Assembly (NCBI GenBank): GCA_026693085.1
Contig: JAPLNB010000147.1
Span: 1 to 64,000 of the forward strand
Direction of reading: 5' to 3'
Origin: Planctomycetota bacterium
GTDB taxonomy: Bacteria > Planctomycetota > Phycisphaerae > Tepidisphaerales > Tepidisphaeraceae
DNA: 64,000 nt
Shown here: positions 62,003 through 64,000 of the stretch, in pieces
How positions within the stretch are numbered: the stretch's first letter is position 1
How the letters are laid out: every line of letters begins with the position of its first letter
Notes under the pieces: model-generated
Databases searched by the model: none
Seen by the model: only the letters and a program-made list of their open reading frames with translations
What the model was told of the DNA's origin: nothing
Made by a program: the position numbers and the translations under genes

Positions 62003-63244
62003 CTAATGCGGCATGGGGAATTTGGCGGCGAAGGCGGCGACTTCGCCGCGGATTGCGGCCAGCGCGTCGGGGTTGTCCTTGTTCATCATGGCGCGGTCGA
62101 TGAAGTTGGCGACGGTTTCCATGTCGGATTCTTTCAGGCCACGAGTGGTGATGGCGGGGGTTCCCAGGCGGACGCCGGAGGTGAATTTCGGTGGGCGGGG
62201 GTCGTTTGGCACGCCGTTCTTGTTGGCGATGATGCCGGCAGCTTCGAGGGCGTTGGCGGCGTCGGCGCCCGTGAGCGATTCGGACTTGGCGCGGAGGTCG
62301 ACGAGCATGAGGTGGGTGTCGGTGCCGCCACTGGTGAGGCGATAGCCGCGTTGGGTGAGCGCGGCGGCGAGGGCGGAAGCGTTCTTGACGATCTGCTGGG
62401 CGTAGGTCTTGAAAGCCGGTTGGAGGGCTTCGTGGAAGGCGACGGCTTTGGCGGCGATGATGTGCATGAGTGGCCCCCCCTGCGACCCGGGGAAGACGGA
62501 GCGGTTGACGGCCTTGGCGAGGTGCTCGTCGTTGGTGAGGATGAGTCCGCCCCGGGGGCCGCGGAGGGTCTTGTGCGTGGTGGTGGTGACGACGTGGCAG
62601 TGGGGGAACGGGGAGGGATGAACGCCGGCGGAGACGAGGCCGGCGATGTGGGCGATGTCGGCCAGGAGGAACGCGCCGACTTCGTCGGCGATCTCGCGGA
62701 ACTTGGCGAAGTCGATCATGCGGGGGTAGGCGCTGTAGCCGCAGAGGATCATTTTGGGTTTGAGCTCTTTGGCCTTGGCGCGGACGGAGTTGAAGTCGAT
62801 GGTTTCGGTTTTGGGGTCGAGTTCGTAGTGGGCGGCCTTGTAAAAGATGGCGGAGGTGTTGAGCTTCATGCCGTGGGAGAGGTGGCCGCCGGAGGCCAGG
62901 TTCAGGCTGATGAACGGGTCGCCGGGCTGCATGAGGGCCATGAAGGCGGCAAGATTGGCGTTGGCGCCGGAGTGGGCTTGGACGTTGGCGAATTTGCAGT
63001 TGAAGAGCTGTTTGGCGCGTTCGATGGCCAGGGTCTCGACCTGATCGTAATAGCCACAGGCCTGGTAGTAGCGGGCGTTGGGGTAGCCTTCGGCGTATTT
63101 GTTGGTGAGGCAGGAGCCGGCGGCGGCCAGGACTGCGCGGGAGACGTGGTTTTCGGAGGCGATGAGTTCGAGTGTCGATTCCTGGCGCTTGGCCTCAAGC
63201 GCGATGAGTTCGGCGATCTGGGGGTCAGTCTGCTGCAAGTTCAT
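62003..63244 (-). CDS. glyA: Serine hydroxymethyltransferase
   Basis: It interconverts serine and glycine with tetrahydrofolate. The 413-residue PLP enzyme has LELIASENHVS, NKYAEGYPNARYY, VQAHSGANAN, the PLP Lys in VTTTTHKTLRGPRGG (~222-235), and a C-terminal TRGLKESDM segment. AGGAG precedes the start. Length is typical. Confidence 0.96.
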   Translation of the reverse strand: MNLQQTDPQIAELIALEAKRQESTLELIASENHVSRAVLAAAGSCLTNKYAEGYPNARYYQACGYYDQVETLAIERAKQLFNCKFANVQAHSGANANLAAFMALMQPGDPFISLNLASGGHLSHGMKLNTSAIFYKAAHYELDPKTETIDFNSVRAKAKELKPKMILCGYSAYPRMIDFAKFREIADEVGAFLLADIAHIAGLVSAGVHPSPFPHCHVVTTTTHKTLRGPRGGLILTNDEHLAKAVNRSVFPGSQGGPLMHIIAAKAVAFHEALQPAFKTYAQQIVKNASALAAALTQRGYRLTSGGTDTHLMLVDLRAKSESLTGADAANALEAAGIIANKNGVPNDPRPPKFTSGVRLGTPAITTRGLKESDMETVANFIDRAMMNKDNPDALAAIRGEVAAFAAKFPMPH

Positions 63245-63363
63245 ATACTCCTCTTTGAGATATCGAAGCGGGGGATTCTACAGAAGGGGGAGGAGAAAGG
63301 GAAAGTCGGGAGAGCGGATGGGGTCCAGATCCAGAGAGCAGACTTATCCCCTTCTTCGTGCTC

Positions 63364-64000
63364 CTAGCCGTGCCCGCGCAGAGTTAGGAACATGACGACC
63401 GTGGCGGTGGCGAGGGCGGCTAATGAAAGCACGGCGGCGGCGATCATGAGGATCGTAAATCGCTTGTTTTGGCCCTCGATGATCCGTTGGAGTTGGTCGT
63501 CGCGGTAGGTTTGGGTGTCGCGGAGCTGTTGGAGAACGTCGGAGCTGGATCGCGTGCTGTGGCCTACGGATTCCATGGCAGAAGAGACCTGCCGGAGGGA
63601 GTCGGAGATGGCTTGGTTGTGTTTGCCGGTCGTTTGGACCTGGGCGTGGAGGTTATCGAGGACTTCCTTTTGGCCGGTGCTGGTTTCGCTGACGGTGGCG
63701 AGGATTTCGGTGAGGCGGGATTGCTGGCCGATCTGCTGTTGAAGCTGCTGGCTGATGGCACGCAGGGTTTCGCCCTGGATACGCTGGGCTTCAGGCAGTG
63801 ATTGGAGGATCTCGGGCAGGTGCGAGAGATAGGAGAGCATTTCGTCCTGCCGGCGGCCTTGCTTTTCGAGGTTCTCGCGGATGGCCGACATGAGATCGGT
63901 CAGGGAAATGAAGCCTTGCTGAAGCGAGGCGATGGCGGCGTCCCGGCGGGCGAAGGGGCGGAACAGGCTGAGGGTCGGGCGAGGCGGCGACGCCGGAGGG
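63364..64000 (-). CDS. Coiled-coil protein with C-terminal TM, 5' end off window
   Basis: The reverse frame is open to the right edge. Its first visible residues (PPRPTLSLFRPFARRDAAIASLQQGFISLTDL) continue into MSAIRENLEKQ without a stop, so the ATG at 63891 is not necessarily the start. About 130 residues are Gln/Ser-rich coiled coil (LQQQIGQQSRLTEILATVSETST). One TM (FTILMIAAAVLSLAALATATVVMFL) sits near the C-terminus. It resembles methyl-accepting-chemotaxis-type helices but has no signalling motif. Confidence 0.65.
   Translation of the reverse strand, partial: PPASPPRPTLSLFRPFARRDAAIASLQQGFISLTDLMSAIRENLEKQGRRQDEMLSYLSHLPEILQSLPEAQRIQGETLRAISQQLQQQIGQQSRLTEILATVSETSTGQKEVLDNLHAQVQTTGKHNQAISDSLRQVSSAMESVGHSTRSSSDVLQQLRDTQTYRDDQLQRIIEGQNKRFTILMIAAAVLSLAALATATVVMFLTLRGHG

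Noticed and set aside
61958-63367. 469-codon plus-strand frame over glyA
   Set aside because: Gly/Val/Glu-rich shadow opposite serine hydroxymethyltransferase.

Overview
The window looks like a chromosomal segment of a Planctomycetota bacterium, most likely class Phycisphaerae. Reasons: very high GC with long antisense open frames; a giant exported protein with the N-terminal LEPRRLLA motif and a C-terminal dockerin-type tail; PEP-CTERM, lamin-tail and DUF1680/GH127 proteins; LptE/BamD-like outer-membrane assembly genes (diderm cell); and an archaeal/eukaryotic-type ProRS. The placement is inferred from gene content, as no rRNA is present.

Layout. 1-1.4 kb: a left-edge partial lamin-tail protein and a decayed HerA-like ATPase. 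1.7-10.9 kb: a 3051-residue exported CotH / beta-helix / lamin-tail / dockerin protein. 11.1-15.2 kb: an accessory island with a Lys-rich mini-protein, an odd class II tRNA with a UCG anticodon, a coupled ATPase + TOPRIM-like (PARIS/RloAB-type) gene pair, and a PIN toxin module flanked by two copies of a ~240-bp repeat. 15.7-33.4 kb: mostly housekeeping genes (hom, phosphodiesterase, yidC-mnmE, rsmB, fmt), a two-gene RnfC/RnfD-like unit lacking the usual cofactor motifs, a sugar isomerase, a 54-residue metallothionein, a UVR-motif protein, a kinase-like/deoxyribosyltransferase-like fusion, a LOG protein and a TonB-like protein. 33.4-42.8 kb: a long minus-strand array bamD-lptE-ftsH-GNAT-folP-cdaA-ybbR-proA linking envelope assembly, proteostasis, folate and c-di-AMP. 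42.9-56 kb: URO-D-like, GH127/metallopeptidase/S9 peptidase operon, Gfo/Idh oxidoreductase, PIG-L/NagB-like amino-sugar pair, PEP-CTERM protein and DUF362 protein. 56-62 kb: a plastic region with truncated second copies of PIG-L and DUF362 around an XRE regulator pair, then proS among antitoxin-like genes (Phd-like, DUF433/DUF5615, ParD-like). 62-64 kb: glyA and a right-edge partial coiled-coil membrane protein.

Best candidate for something new: the 11.35-13.6 kb unit. A class II (Leu-like) tRNA body carries a UCG (Arg-type) anticodon, has its own near-consensus promoter, and lies 140 bp upstream of a translationally coupled ATPase/TOPRIM-like pair. Related ATPase-TOPRIM defence systems (PARIS) act by cleaving tRNA, so the tRNA could be a target, decoy or sensor. 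A 14-nt sequence between tRNA and operon is exactly complementary to the tRNA variable arm. Second candidates: the Rnf-like pair without flavin motifs, a CdaA with its DGA motif changed to DLG, and a duplicated segment whose interior genes have been swapped.
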